Origin: Acinetobacter sp. WCHA55
Lineage (GTDB): Bacteria > Pseudomonadota > Gammaproteobacteria > Pseudomonadales > Moraxellaceae
NCBI RefSeq assembly: GCF_002165305.2
Contig: NZ_CP032286.1
Location: forward strand, 1,736,001-1,800,000
Length of the DNA: 64,000 nt
Reading direction: 5' to 3'
Shown here: one piece after another, positions 1 through 9,121 of the stretch
How the letters are laid out: each line of letters begins with the position of its first letter
Numbering within the stretch: position 1 is the stretch's first letter
Made by a program: the position numbers and the translations under genes
Notes under the pieces: model-generated
Seen by the model: the letters and a program-made list of their open reading frames with translations, nothing else
Told to the model about the DNA's origin: nothing
The model's database searches: none

Positions 1-220
1 ACTCACGCATACCTCTGTTGCTCTACGTGATGCTCTACTTGGTGTGGCCATACCATTTATTGAAGTTCATTTATCGAATGTTCATGCGCGTGAAGCGTTT
101 AGACATCATTCATATTTATCAGATAAAGCCGTTGGCGTTATTTGTGGCTTAGGTGCTCAAGGTTATAGCGCTGCGCTCAATTACGCTCTCACTAAAATTC
201 AACCCTCTACGCAATCATAA
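1..220 (+). CDS. aroQ: 3-dehydroquinate dehydratase, type II (3' end only)
   Basis: The open frame enters from the window edge (first full codon at base 2) and ends at the TAA at 218-220, giving about 72 C-terminal residues. It contains the family's substrate-binding stretch [15 protein letters not shown] followed by [23 protein letters not shown], which is characteristic of small type II dehydroquinases. The enzyme converts 3-dehydroquinate to 3-dehydroshikimate in the shikimate pathway, in the cytoplasm. It sits 16 bases before accB, an arrangement common in gammaproteobacteria, so the three genes probably share a transcript. The start and the catalytic tyrosine region lie outside the window. 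Confidence 0.93.
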   Translation, partial: LTHTSVALRDALLGVAIPFIEVHLSNVHAREAFRHHSYLSDKAVGVICGLGAQGYSAALNYALTKIQPSTQS

Positions 221-236
221 TTAGGAATACTGTCAC

Positions 237-656
237 ATGGATATTCGTAAAATCAAGAAACTCATCGACCTGATGATTGAATCTGACTTACAAGCGATTG
301 AAGTTAAAGAAGGCGATCAATCGATTGCACTGACTCGTCGTAGTCCAGTTGTTGCAGCTGGTGCTCCTGTTGCTATGGCAGCTCCTGTTGCTCAAGCTCC
401 AGTGGCTAAAACACCACGTGGCGCAGTAGAAACGTCTCCAATGGTTGGTGTGTTCTACGCGGCTCCAAGCCCAGGTGAAGCACCATTTGTTAAAGTTGGT
501 CAAACAATCACTGCTGGTGAGACACTTGGTATTATCGAAGCAATGAAAATCATGAACCCGATTGAAGCAACTCAAAGCGGTGTGGTTGAAGAAATTTTAG
601 TGAAAAACGGCGAAGTGATCCAATTCGGTCAACCATTATTCCGCTATCGCGCGTAA
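237..656 (+). CDS. accB: Biotin carboxyl carrier protein of acetyl-CoA carboxylase
   Basis: 139 residues, the usual length. The N-terminal 30 or so residues are a charged helical segment, followed by an Ala/Pro/Val-rich flexible linker (about residues 38-60) and a C-terminal biotinyl domain. The biotin attachment site EAMKIMN is visible, with the modified lysine at about residue 104. The protein carries the carboxyl group between the biotin carboxylase (AccC, next gene) and the carboxyltransferase AccAD, giving malonyl-CoA for fatty acid synthesis. It lies 16 bases after aroQ and 16 bases before accC, consistent with an aroQ-accB-accC operon. Confidence 0.97.
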   Translation: MDIRKIKKLIDLMIESDLQAIEVKEGDQSIALTRRSPVVAAGAPVAMAAPVAQAPVAKTPRGAVETSPMVGVFYAAPSPGEAPFVKVGQTITAGETLGIIEAMKIMNPIEATQSGVVEEILVKNGEVIQFGQPLFRYRA

Positions 657-672
657 TAGACGGGGACTCATA

Positions 673-2034
673 ATGTTGCAAAAAGTTTTAATTGCAAACC
701 GTGGTGAAATTGCCCTGCGCATCACCCGTGCCTGCAAAACTTTAGGGATTAAGACTGTAGGGATCTATTCAGATGCCGACAAAGACTTAATGCACCTACG
801 TTTTGTAGACGAAGCTGTATGTATTGGACCAGGTGCGAGCAGTGAAAGCTACTTGAATATTCCTGCAATTATTACAGCAGCTGAAATTTCAGGTGCAGAT
901 GCCATTCACCCAGGTTATGGCTTCTTATCAGAAAATGCTGAATTTGCTGAAATTGTAGAAAATTCTGGTTTCATTTTTATTGGACCACGCCCTGAACACA
1001 TCCGTTTGATGGGTAACAAAGTTTCTGCCATTACTGCAATGCGTAAAGCAGGTGTACCAACCGTACCGGGTTCTGCAAATGCGGTTACACCCCAAAATGC
1101 GCTGGCTGAAGCTAAGGAAATTGGTTTCCCATTGATCGTGAAAGCTGCTTCTGGTGGTGGTGGTCGTGGTATGCGTATTGTAGAACGTGTCGACACCCTG
1201 CTTGAATCAGTTCAAGCTGCACAGCGTGATGCTGAAATGTGGTTTGGCGATGACACGGTGTATATGGAACGTTTCCTGCAAAAACCTCGTCACGTTGAAG
1301 TTCAAGTTCTTGCTGACGGTAATGGCCACGCGATTCACCTTTATGACCGTGACTGCTCTTTACAGCGTCGCCATCAGAAAGTGTTAGAGGAAGCGCCAGC
1401 GCCGAATTTACCTGAACAAGCACGTGCTGACATTTTAGAAGCTTGCGTAAATGCTTGTAAATTAATGCAGTACCGCGGTGCAGGTACATTCGAGTTCTTG
1501 TTTGAAGATGGTGAATTCTTCTTTATTGAGATGAATACACGTGTTCAAGTTGAGCACCCTGTAACTGAAATGGTGACAGGTATCGACATTATTGAACAAC
1601 AGCTCCGCATTGCTGGTGGTTTAGGTCTTGAAATTGAACAAAATCAAGTTGAAGTCAAAGGCCATGCGATTGAATGTCGTATCAATGCTGAAGACCCTAC
1701 GACCTTTTTACCTTCACCAGGTAAAATTGAGAATTTTTATGTGCCAGGTGGTGCAGGTATTCGTCTTGATTCACATATCTATCAAGACTATAGCATTCCA
1801 CCATACTATGACTCGATGATTGCAAAGCTGATTGCACATGGTAAGGATCGTAAAACATCACTTGCTCGCATGCGTCAAGCGCTTGATGAAATGATTTTGA
1901 CTGGTATTAAAACCAATATTCCATTACACAAAGATTTGATTCTTCAAGATGAAAAATTCTGTGAACAAGCAATGGATATTCACTACCTTGAAAAGCATTT
2001 GTTAAAGCAAATTGAAGGTAATCAAGACAAATAA
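673..2034 (+). CDS. accC: Acetyl-CoA carboxylase, biotin carboxylase subunit
   Basis: 453 residues, normal for AccC. The N-terminus [17 protein letters not shown] is the biotin carboxylase signature. The ATP-grasp glycine loop ([13 protein letters not shown], about residues 159-171) and the [14 protein letters not shown] catalytic strand near residue 288 are intact. It carboxylates the biotin on AccB using ATP and bicarbonate. A GGGGACTCATA context before ATG supports the start. The gene is followed by a strong intrinsic terminator, which ends the aroQ-accBC unit. Its N-terminal half is clearly related to that of the large carboxylase at 3831-7436, but the two have separate roles. Confidence 0.97.
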   Translation: MLQKVLIANRGEIALRITRACKTLGIKTVGIYSDADKDLMHLRFVDEAVCIGPGASSESYLNIPAIITAAEISGADAIHPGYGFLSENAEFAEIVENSGFIFIGPRPEHIRLMGNKVSAITAMRKAGVPTVPGSANAVTPQNALAEAKEIGFPLIVKAASGGGGRGMRIVERVDTLLESVQAAQRDAEMWFGDDTVYMERFLQKPRHVEVQVLADGNGHAIHLYDRDCSLQRRHQKVLEEAPAPNLPEQARADILEACVNACKLMQYRGAGTFEFLFEDGEFFFIEMNTRVQVEHPVTEMVTGIDIIEQQLRIAGGLGLEIEQNQVEVKGHAIECRINAEDPTTFLPSPGKIENFYVPGGAGIRLDSHIYQDYSIPPYYDSMIAKLIAHGKDRKTSLARMRQALDEMILTGIKTNIPLHKDLILQDEKFCEQAMDIHYLEKHLLKQIEGNQDK

Positions 2035-2053
2035 TTGTCTTGATCCTTAAATA

Positions 2054-2082
2054 AAAAAACCACGATTTATCGCGGTTTTTTT
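2054..2082 (+). terminator. Intrinsic terminator after accC
   Basis: An A-run, the arms CCACGAT and ATCGCGG (one A/C mismatch), then seven Ts. It lies 20 bases after the accC stop. The IS30 element begins only a few bases beyond the T-run. Confidence 0.85.
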
Positions 2083-2087
2083 ATTTA

Positions 2088-3135
2088 CTTAGATTAGCAT
2101 TTGAAGTGCAACACCATGTTGTTGCCATAATACCTGACTCGGACTTTTAAAGCTGAGTCTTTTTCTTGGGCGATGATTTAAACGTTGAGTGATTTCTGAG
2201 ATATATTCATCCGTATAGGCATTTAAATTACTGCCTTTTTTAATGTATTGTCTGATTAAACCATTTGTATTTTCATTCGTGCCTCGTTGCCAAGCGCTAT
2301 AAGGATCAGCAAAATACCAGTCTAGTTCTAATTCTTGAGCAACATACTTATGCAGACTGAACTCCTTACCATTATCTGCGGTAATAGTCTTTAGCTGATC
2401 TTTGATTGGCTTAAGAAGGCTGATGGTTGTTTGGCAAATTTCCTCTGCCTTGCGTGAGCTACACTTTTTCAGCCATAAATAACCTGTCTTCCGATCCACA
2501 ATAGAGACCAATGATTGCTGATGGTTCTTACCAACAATCGTATCTATTTCCAGATCACCAAAGCGATTCCGCCGCTCAATCTCGATAGGTCTGTCATGAA
2601 TGCTTTTACGATTACTCAGCTGACCACGGGTTTCAGGAGAGCCGTATTTCCTCTTTCTTTGATTTCTGAAACGTAGGTGATGAAAGAGTGTACCGCCATT
2701 GTTTTTATCCTGTCGTATAAAGCGATAAATTGAATGCAAACTGACTGGAACATGAGAAGCAATCTGTTCAGGACTCCATTGAAGATCAAGATAAGAGATG
2801 ACATGTGCCCACATTTCACAAGGGATTCTTTTAGGATTAGGACAATGTCGTCTTCGAGCTACTTTATTGGCATGTTTAGCGAAATAGCCATTTCTAGCTC
2901 GATTACGTTTGATTTCTCTAGAAATGGTTGAAGGTGAACGATTCAGTCTCCAAGCGATATAACGTTTAGAAAAACCTTCACGTAACAATGTATAAATCTG
3001 ATATCGTTCTTCTTGGGTAAGATGAGTATAGTTCATGATGCAACTTTGACTTTGGTCGGTCGGAAGCAAAATGCTAGCTCATCTTGCTTCTTTCCAATAA
3101 TTTAATCTCTGTTGCACTTCATTTGAGAATCTAAG
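2088..3135. mobile_element. IS30-family insertion sequence, complete
   Basis: The element is about 1,048 bp. The left end (2088 onward) starts CTTAGATT and contains TGAAGTGCAACA. The inverted right end, read inward from 3135, starts CTTAGATT and contains the same TGAAGTGCAACA, so the imperfect terminal repeats are about 26 bp long. The flanking bases are TTA at 2085-2087 and TTA at 3136-3138, a 3-bp target duplication as expected for IS30-family elements related to ISAba125. The single transposase gene fills the element on the minus strand, and its stop codon lies inside the left repeat. It sits just past the accC terminator, so it disrupts no recognisable gene. Confidence 0.9.
2089..3036 (-). 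CDS. IS30-family transposase
   Basis: About 315 residues from the start MNYTHLTQEERYQIY, which is the conserved beginning of this family; an in-frame extension to 3069 exists but adds only a few non-conserved residues. An N-terminal helix-turn-helix (about residues 5-50, with SPSTISREIKRN) is followed by an RNase-H-like DDE core. The first Asp is in GDLEIDTIVGK, the second in ITADNGKEF, and the Glu in WQRGTNENTNGLIRQY. All three are intact, so the enzyme may be active. The TAA stop (2089-2091) lies inside the terminal inverted repeat. Confidence 0.95.
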   Translation of the reverse strand: MNYTHLTQEERYQIYTLLREGFSKRYIAWRLNRSPSTISREIKRNRARNGYFAKHANKVARRRHCPNPKRIPCEMWAHVISYLDLQWSPEQIASHVPVSLHSIYRFIRQDKNNGGTLFHHLRFRNQRKRKYGSPETRGQLSNRKSIHDRPIEIERRNRFGDLEIDTIVGKNHQQSLVSIVDRKTGYLWLKKCSSRKAEEICQTTISLLKPIKDQLKTITADNGKEFSLHKYVAQELELDWYFADPYSAWQRGTNENTNGLIRQYIKKGSNLNAYTDEYISEITQRLNHRPRKRLSFKSPSQVLWQQHGVALQMLI

Positions 3136-3151
3136 TTATAAAACAATTTAA

Positions 3152-3619
3152 CTAAGGTAATACACGACGTAGCGTTGCAAAGCATTGCTGTGCTTTATCA
3201 TTAGCACAAAAATTAATGATCGATGGACCTTGCCATTTCACAAAATACTGAGACATTTCACCTGTCTGATCTTCTTGCGATCCAGAACAATCTACTTGGT
3301 TATTGTCAAATTTAACTTGTAAAATCAAAGCAGGCAGTTGCACATTTTTGTCGGTTGATGGTTGGTAATCGTAAATTCCGGTAGACCATTCTTCCCCACT
3401 TTTAATCACAACATCACTATTACTTTTAAAATTATAGTATTCAACGCATTTACGATTATTTGGAATTTCCATTCCCCATAAGCCCACAATTTCAGGGCGA
3501 GTCGTTACACGAATATTATTTTGATTTGATGCTTGAGTATCCTCAGTCTGACTTGGCGTATTTGCCATAATCACTGATGAAGTTAACATGAATAACATGC
3601 CGAGTAATGTTTTTTTCAT
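3152..3619 (-). CDS. Predicted secreted protein of unknown function
   Basis: I do not recognise the family. From the start MKKTLLGML (an alternative ATG lies three codons earlier, at 3628) the protein has a typical Sec signal peptide: a Lys pair, a hydrophobic core and probable cleavage after VIMA near residue 19. The mature part is about 135 residues with a Gln/Asn-rich N-terminus and four cysteines (CVEYYNF, VDCSGS, FCAND, QCFATL), suggesting two disulfides in the periplasm. The phrase IVGLWGMEI recalls small lipocalin-like domains, but that is only a resemblance. It stands alone between the IS30 element and the carboxylase operon's terminator. No good ribosome binding site is seen for either start. 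Confidence 0.6.
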   Translation of the reverse strand: MKKTLLGMLFMLTSSVIMANTPSQTEDTQASNQNNIRVTTRPEIVGLWGMEIPNNRKCVEYYNFKSNSDVVIKSGEEWSTGIYDYQPSTDKNVQLPALILQVKFDNNQVDCSGSQEDQTGEMSQYFVKWQGPSIINFCANDKAQQCFATLRRVLP

Positions 3620-3782
3620 ACAAGCCATAATGTTTTTAAGCGTCTCACTAAATTAGCATATTTTGATTCAAAACATCATTTTATAACCATTTCATAACAA
3701 TCTATTTTTTGTTATGGGTTGTAATCTTAATTTAACAAAACGATTCATTGCCAGCACCAGATAAATCCTATTTTCAAAATAA

Positions 3783-3810
3783 AAAAAAGACCGCTTAAGC
3801 AGTCTTTTTT
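3783..3810 (-). terminator. Intrinsic terminator of the guanidine/urea carboxylase operon
   Basis: Near-perfect hairpin with arms AAAAAAGAC-GCTT and AAGC-GTCTTTTTT. Read on the minus strand it ends in a T-run. It lies 21 bases past the carboxylase stop codon. Confidence 0.85.
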
Positions 3811-3830
3811 GTAGGGAGAAATATTGGACT

Positions 3831-6800
3831 TTAGGCGACAGGCGCCAGTGTAAACAGCACCTGACCTGTCTTTACCGTTTGCCCTTTTTCAATGGTAATG
3901 GTCTCAACCTTCATCCGTTCAGGTGCAATAATAGGAATTTCAATTTTCATGGCTTCAATCACAGCCAAAGTTGCTCCTTCTTCCACTATGTCTCCTGAGT
4001 TACATTCAATTTTCCAAATAGAACCAGGCATGTGCGACTCGACTGCACAACCACCTTCAGGAATTTGAATTTCACTGTCATCTAAAACAGTATCTAGACT
4101 TTCAGAAACATATTCAGCCAAACCAGCCTCATGCCAGCGACGGCGTTCATCTTCAAAGTTCGCTTGCTGCACCGCTTTAAAACTCGAAATGGATTCCGCA
4201 TTTTCAATGAGGAAGTCATTGTATTCTTTTAGATTTAATACCCCATCTTCTACACGAAGCTTTAAACGCCCCGCTTTAAAGTCTGCCCGCATTTGCATCA
4301 GTTCTGTTTCAGACACTTCATAAAATTTAATTTGATCAAAGAAGCGCAGTAGCCATGGTTTTCCTTGTTCAAAGTCGGGGTTTTTGCGGTAACGACTCCA
4401 CATTTGGGTTGTACGTCCAACAAACTGATAACCGCCGGGGCCTTCCATGCCATAGACACACATATACGCTCCACCAATGCCGACTGCATTTTCAGGTGTC
4501 CATGTACGTGCAGGATTATATTTGGTCGTCACTAAACGATGACGTGGGTCAAGCGGCGTTGCCACGGGTGCTCCCAAGTACACATCTCCCAAGCCCATCA
4601 CCAAATAATTGGTACTATATACAACATCCTTCACCGCTTGTTTTGACTCTAGTCCATTGATGCGACGAATAAACTCAATATTGTCAGGACACCACGGAGC
4701 ATCAGGACGTACTGTTTGCATATAGCGCTCAGTTGCCAGCTGGGTTTGCGAGTCTTCCCAAGCCAAAGGTAAATAGACTGTACGCGACGGCACTTCCATT
4801 GCGGTCACGTCAGGCAATTCACTTTCTGCTTTCTGCAAAAGAGCCAATAAGTGTTTTTGATCTAGTTTTAATGAGTCAAAGTGAATTTGTAGCGAACGAA
4901 TTCCTGGGGTTAAATCAATAATTCCTTCGATACTTTGACCTTTGACCCATTGCATTAAAGCATGAATACGGAAACGTAAATTGAGGTCTAAGACCAACTC
5001 TCCGTATTCAATCAATAAATAACTGTTCCCTGCGGGACGATAGGTTACATCAGGTGCAGCATTCACACCTTTTAGAGTCGCCAAAACTGCGTCTGAGAGT
5101 GTGTCCATTTCAGCATGGAAGCTTGGGTCAAAATCTACATTTTCAGCCGTATCTACTGTTAACGTTGCGCTATATTTTTGATTCAATACATGCGCTTGAT
5201 CATAAGAAACTGGGATAAATTTAACTTTATCGCCCGCTTTAAGCTGACCAATTTTCCATAGTTCTGAACTAACCACTACCGCTGGGCAAACGAACCCCCC
5301 TAAGCTTGGGCCATCGGGTCCTAAAATAATTGGCATATCTCCAGTGAAATCAATCGCACCAATGGCATAAGCATTATCATGAATATTCGAAGGGTGTAGT
5401 CCTGCCTCACCACCATCGGCACGTGCCCATTCAGGTTTTTCACCGACTAAGCGGATGCCTGTACGACTTGAGTTAAAGTGAATTTCAAACTCTTGCTCAA
5501 AGAAGCGCTCAATATCGCGTTTGGTGAAAAAGTCAGGCGCTCCATGCGGTCCGTACATCACCGCGATGTTCCAAGTATTACTAAAGCTTGGTACTTGTGC
5601 TGCGCTGAGTGCAACAGTTTCTGCGGAGGTATAGGCTGTAATGGGCAACATATCTCCAATGAGTAAATTGCGTCCTGCATGACCACCAAACTGACCTAAA
5701 GTAAAAGTCGCTTGTGAGCCTAAGTAAGCAGGCACATTGAACCCGCCTTTAATGCCAATATAACTACGACAACCTGTGGTAATTTTACCCGTTTTAAGAA
5801 TTTGCCCTTTTTTAACATTGATGGTCTGCCACATAGCAACATCAACACCATCCAATGTTGCAAGAATGTCGCCACCCGTAATCACGATTTGGCTATCACA
5901 GTGAAACTTTAAAGTTGGGCCTTGTAATGTACATTCTAGCCCTGCCGTATTAAATGGATTCCCCAATAGTTGATTAGCTACATTTAAAGACAAAGGATCA
6001 ATCGCACCCGATGGTGGAACACCAACATCCCAGTAACCCAAACGACCATTGACGTCTTGTATTGAGGTTTGGATACCTGCTTGTAATACCTCAATTTTTT
6101 GGGTTTTCCATGCAAAAGTATTTAAAAAACGTGTGGTCTGTGTGCCTGTTTTAAACACTTCACAGTCAATAATGTTTTGTAAATACTCAAGATTGGTTTC
6201 AATTCCTGCCACTGAGGTTTTTGCCAAAGTATCACTCATGGCCTGAATTGCACTTTCACGGTTCTCACAGGTCACAATGATTTTGGCAATCATCGGATCA
6301 TAAAAGGAAGATACATTTGAACCTGTTTCCACCCATGTTTCATTGCGTGCTTGTGGGTCAAAGTCGACATAAGTCAGCAAGCCTGCACTAGGTTGAAAGT
6401 TCTTAATTGGATCTTCGGCATATAAACGGACTTGAATCGAATGGCCTTTAGATTTAAGCACCTCTGTTGGTGCAGTCCAGTCACCGCTACCTAAAGTGAC
6501 CATCCATTCCACAAGGTCTACACCAAACACTTGCTCGGTCACACCATGTTCAACTTGCAACCGTGTATTCACCTCTAAGAAATAGAATTTTTGGGTGTCA
6601 GTATCCATCACAAATTCAACCGTACCTGCCGAACGGTAATTCACTGACTGCATCAGTTGAATTGCAACACCTTGAATATAATCACGTTGTTCATCATTTA
6701 AATGCGGTGCTGGAGTTTCCTCAATTACTTTCTGATTACGGCGCTGTACTGAACAGTCCCGCTCTCCCAAAGCCAAAATCAAACCTTTACCATCCCCAAA

Positions 6801-7436
6801 GATTTGGACTTCAATATGCCGCGCATTTTGCACAAACTTTTCTAAATACAAACCTGCATCTTTAAAATTGGCTTGTGCCAAATAAGATACGGTTGCATAA
6901 GCATCTTTCAACTCAACTTCGTTCCACACCAAACGCATACCAATACCGCCACCACCTGCGGTACTTTTCAGCATAACGGGATAGCCGATACGATTTGCTT
7001 CGATCAATGCTTCCGCTTCGTCTGCTAAAAGCTGGCTACCCGGTAACAATGGCACATCCGCCTGAATGGCAAGTTCACGTGCGGTATGCTTTAAACCAAA
7101 ACTACGCATTTGTGCAGAATTTGGCCCTAAAAACACAATGCCCTGTGACTCGCACAAGTCACAAAATTCGGCATTTTCAGACAGGAATCCATAACCCGGA
7201 TGAATAGCTTCAGCACCCGTCTCTTTGGCAACCTGTAAAATTTTTTCAATATTTAAATAACTTTGACTGGCTGGGCTATCACCAATAAATACCGCTTCAT
7301 CAGCCAAAGTCACATGCAAGGAATCACGGTCTGCTTCTGAATACACTGCAACAGACTGAATGCCTAAATTCTTTAATGTCCGAATTACTCGGCAGGCAAT
7401 TGCACCACGGTTGGCAATGAGAACTTTTTTAAACAT
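3831..7436 (-). CDS. Biotin-dependent carboxylase of the urea carboxylase family; probable guanidine carboxylase
   Basis: 1,201 residues, the full length for bacterial urea carboxylase. Domain order: biotin carboxylase (about 1-450, starting [17 protein letters not shown], with the STAGGGGIGM ATP loop), an AHS2/PxpC-like carboxyltransferase half (about 455-770, from VLQAGIQTSIQDVNG), an AHS1/PxpB-like half (about 800-1020, with LIEYGELVLDLNLRFR), a helical linker and a C-terminal biotinyl domain with EAMKIEIP, biotin lysine at about 1164. Family members carboxylate urea to allophanate. Those co-transcribed with two DUF1989 proteins under a guanidine-I riboswitch are known to prefer guanidine and make carboxyguanidine. 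Both marks are present here, so guanidine is the likely substrate (inference). No allophanate hydrolase lies nearby, so that step must be encoded elsewhere. It starts 5 bases after the preceding gene. Confidence 0.93.
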   Translation of the reverse strand: MFKKVLIANRGAIACRVIRTLKNLGIQSVAVYSEADRDSLHVTLADEAVFIGDSPASQSYLNIEKILQVAKETGAEAIHPGYGFLSENAEFCDLCESQGIVFLGPNSAQMRSFGLKHTARELAIQADVPLLPGSQLLADEAEALIEANRIGYPVMLKSTAGGGGIGMRLVWNEVELKDAYATVSYLAQANFKDAGLYLEKFVQNARHIEVQIFGDGKGLILALGERDCSVQRRNQKVIEETPAPHLNDEQRDYIQGVAIQLMQSVNYRSAGTVEFVMDTDTQKFYFLEVNTRLQVEHGVTEQVFGVDLVEWMVTLGSGDWTAPTEVLKSKGHSIQVRLYAEDPIKNFQPSAGLLTYVDFDPQARNETWVETGSNVSSFYDPMIAKIIVTCENRESAIQAMSDTLAKTSVAGIETNLEYLQNIIDCEVFKTGTQTTRFLNTFAWKTQKIEVLQAGIQTSIQDVNGRLGYWDVGVPPSGAIDPLSLNVANQLLGNPFNTAGLECTLQGPTLKFHCDSQIVITGGDILATLDGVDVAMWQTINVKKGQILKTGKITTGCRSYIGIKGGFNVPAYLGSQATFTLGQFGGHAGRNLLIGDMLPITAYTSAETVALSAAQVPSFSNTWNIAVMYGPHGAPDFFTKRDIERFFEQEFEIHFNSSRTGIRLVGEKPEWARADGGEAGLHPSNIHDNAYAIGAIDFTGDMPIILGPDGPSLGGFVCPAVVVSSELWKIGQLKAGDKVKFIPVSYDQAHVLNQKYSATLTVDTAENVDFDPSFHAEMDTLSDAVLATLKGVNAAPDVTYRPAGNSYLLIEYGELVLDLNLRFRIHALMQWVKGQSIEGIIDLTPGIRSLQIHFDSLKLDQKHLLALLQKAESELPDVTAMEVPSRTVYLPLAWEDSQTQLATERYMQTVRPDAPWCPDNIEFIRRINGLESKQAVKDVVYSTNYLVMGLGDVYLGAPVATPLDPRHRLVTTKYNPARTWTPENAVGIGGAYMCVYGMEGPGGYQFVGRTTQMWSRYRKNPDFEQGKPWLLRFFDQIKFYEVSETELMQMRADFKAGRLKLRVEDGVLNLKEYNDFLIENAESISSFKAVQQANFEDERRRWHEAGLAEYVSESLDTVLDDSEIQIPEGGCAVESHMPGSIWKIECNSGDIVEEGATLAVIEAMKIEIPIIAPERMKVETITIEKGQTVKTGQVLFTLAPVA

Positions 7437-7441
7437 GCAGA

Positions 7442-8092
7442 TTACTCCTTGCCTTCACGTACAATCAGTTGAATTTTGGTCGGGTTATAGGCATTACATG
7501 GATTGTTCAGCTGCGGGCAGTTAGAAATCAGCACGATAAGATCCATCTCCGCTTGAATTTCAACATATTTACCAGGCGCTGATATTCCATCATCAAATTT
7601 GAGATGTCCCTCACTGCTCACAGGAACATTCATAAAGAAATTAATATTCGGCCCAATATGACGAACATTCAGTCCATGCTTTTTCGCAATTGGGTGCAAA
7701 GCTAAAGCTGTCATAAAGTTATTGCGACAGCTGTGCATCGGAAATGTGTCGTGTGCATAACGTACGGTGTTACTTTCACATGAACAAGCGCCACCCAAGG
7801 TGTCATGACGACCACAGTTATCATCATGGATCGTGGCGATTTTATTGCCATAGTTGGTATATAGAGCTGTGCCTTTTTCGAGATAAATCTGCTGGTTAAT
7901 AGCTAAAGTATCAGTTGCACTGTAACGCTCTTCAGGGTTACTCGCAGAAATAAATAAAGTATCGACCGCTTGGTTGCCTTCGAGATCAATAATGCAGAAA
8001 TACTGCCCTTGCTTGACTTCACCCATCCATGCCTCACCCGCTGGACAGACTTCATTCAAAACAGCTTGATCAAATGCTTGTAAACTGGTCAT
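7442..8092 (-). CDS. DUF1989 protein (urea carboxylase-associated protein 2); probable carboxyguanidine deiminase subunit
   Basis: 216 residues. The DUF1989 features are clear: LEGNQAVDTLFI near the N-terminus, the cysteine-rich GRHDTLGGACSCESN, a conserved NFFMNVP segment, and a C-terminal NCPQLNNPCNAYNPT. The cysteines are expected to bind a metal. In characterised guanidine operons the two DUF1989 proteins form carboxyguanidine deiminase (CgdAB), which removes ammonia from carboxyguanidine to give allophanate. It is the second gene of the riboswitch operon, 17 bases after its partner and 5 bases before the carboxylase. Which of the two corresponds to CgdA and which to CgdB was not assigned. 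Confidence 0.88.
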   Translation of the reverse strand: MTSLQAFDQAVLNEVCPAGEAWMGEVKQGQYFCIIDLEGNQAVDTLFISASNPEERYSATDTLAINQQIYLEKGTALYTNYGNKIATIHDDNCGRHDTLGGACSCESNTVRYAHDTFPMHSCRNNFMTALALHPIAKKHGLNVRHIGPNINFFMNVPVSSEGHLKFDDGISAPGKYVEIQAEMDLIVLISNCPQLNNPCNAYNPTKIQLIVREGKE

Positions 8093-8109
8093 GCGTACTC
8101 TCCTCGGGC

Positions 8110-8850
8110 TTAAACAGCATCAAATGCGTAATAACGCGCGTTGTTTTGAAAACCGCGTTGGTTTTGTGGGCATGAGTCACGACAAATATCATGTGCTGTT
8201 AAAGTGGAGGCTTTGAATAAACTCATTTGAATATTGGCAGGCTGATATTTTACAACTTGGCTTAAACCATGTGGTGCGGCAGATAAGAACACCAAACAGT
8301 CCATCTCAAAACGCAGTTCAATGATTTGATGGGTATTGTCAGTATCAACATAAGATAAGTTGCCCGCATCATCAGGACAAACTTTAGAGAATAGGTTGAC
8401 CGTAGCTGACAGGTCGGCTTGACCTAATGAAAACTTGGTCATTTCAAGTAACAGACTGTCTCGTCCACTCCGATACATCTCATTTCTTGCATCTTGAAAA
8501 GTTTGAGTGCCGAATTGTTTTTGGATTTGTTCTGTGCGGCTCGGACCACATAAGGCATCATTCCAACCATGATCGTCTTGAACAATTGAGGCCATAACCC
8601 GACCTAAGTCTGAATACAGCACATGTCCTGCACTTAGAAATGCCGTATGCTGTGCCTTTAAGCTATCTGGCATATTAAAGCGTTCAAGCTTGTCTTCGCT
8701 GTTGACACAGAAAAGTGAAACGTTAGCTTGTGCTCCCAATGCTCTGAACTGTAACACTGTGCCGCGTTGAATACGCCCAGACCAGTGATGCCCACCCGGT
8801 AAAAGTTCAGTCCATAGTGCGTTATCGTCGTGATAAGTTATTGTGCTCAT
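8110..8850 (-). CDS. DUF1989 protein (urea carboxylase-associated protein 1); probable carboxyguanidine deiminase subunit
   Basis: About 246 residues from MSTITYHDDNALWTELLPGG, where the family begins. An upstream in-frame ATG at 8940 must be rejected, because the 30 extra codons run through the riboswitch. Conserved DUF1989 features include the PGGHHWSGRI start, LYSDLGRVMASIV, and the C-terminal NQRGFQNNARYY. It lacks the cysteine-rich metal site of its partner, as expected for the non-catalytic or accessory subunit. It is the first gene of the operon. An AGG-containing stretch 12 bases before the ATG is the only ribosome-site candidate; the stronger GGGAGG lies in the riboswitch 3' end, as expected if the riboswitch controls access or termination. 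Confidence 0.88.
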   Translation of the reverse strand: MSTITYHDDNALWTELLPGGHHWSGRIQRGTVLQFRALGAQANVSLFCVNSEDKLERFNMPDSLKAQHTAFLSAGHVLYSDLGRVMASIVQDDHGWNDALCGPSRTEQIQKQFGTQTFQDARNEMYRSGRDSLLLEMTKFSLGQADLSATVNLFSKVCPDDAGNLSYVDTDNTHQIIELRFEMDCLVFLSAAPHGLSQVVKYQPANIQMSLFKASTLTAHDICRDSCPQNQRGFQNNARYYAFDAV

Positions 8851-8875
8851 GCGCTTCTGCCTAAATCGTAACTGT

Positions 8876-8970
8876 TTACCTCCCGGGCTTTTATCCCTCC
8901 GTGTAGTTCTTACGAACCGTGAACTCTCGGTCGCAGACATACATCAAAAATGTATCGGAACCCTAGATCA
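8876..8970 (-). promoter_or_regulatory. Guanidine-I (ykkC) riboswitch
   Basis: On the minus strand the conserved blocks of the ykkC motif occur in order: CTAGGGTTCCG (8956-8966), GACCGAGAG, ACACGGAGGGATAAAAG and CCCGGGAG at the 3' end, about 8880-8887. The spacing and the blocks themselves match the guanidine-I class. It lies 25 bases before the first start codon and directly downstream of the sigma-54 promoter. Members of this class raise expression when guanidinium binds. No separate U-run terminator was identified between it and the gene, so the output step is unresolved. Confidence 0.93.
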
Positions 8971-8988
8971 CTCTTTCAGATTAGATAA

Positions 8989-9005
8989 TGCAAAGGCTGT
9001 GCCAA
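8989..9005 (-). promoter_or_regulatory. Sigma-54 promoter of the guanidine operon
   Basis: The minus strand reads TTGGCACAGCCTTTGCA: the -24 GG and -12 GC are separated by exactly 10 bases, and TGGCAC and TTGCA match the RpoN consensus closely. The predicted transcript start, about 12 bases downstream near 8977, falls just before the riboswitch. This points to nitrogen-limitation control through NtrC; no NtrC site was clearly identified. Confidence 0.8.
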
Positions 9006-9121
9006 TCTAGTGTTACGATTTTTAAACTTCGTAATACTATTTATGAGCAATAAATGGGCACTTTAGATTTCAAGCACGCATATTTTCGCTATACGCACTA
9101 AAAAGCATCAAATTTTAAGAA

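Noticed and set aside
8851..8940. N-terminal extension of the first DUF1989 protein to the ATG at 8940
   Set aside because: It would translate the guanidine riboswitch; family members begin at the downstream ATG (8850).
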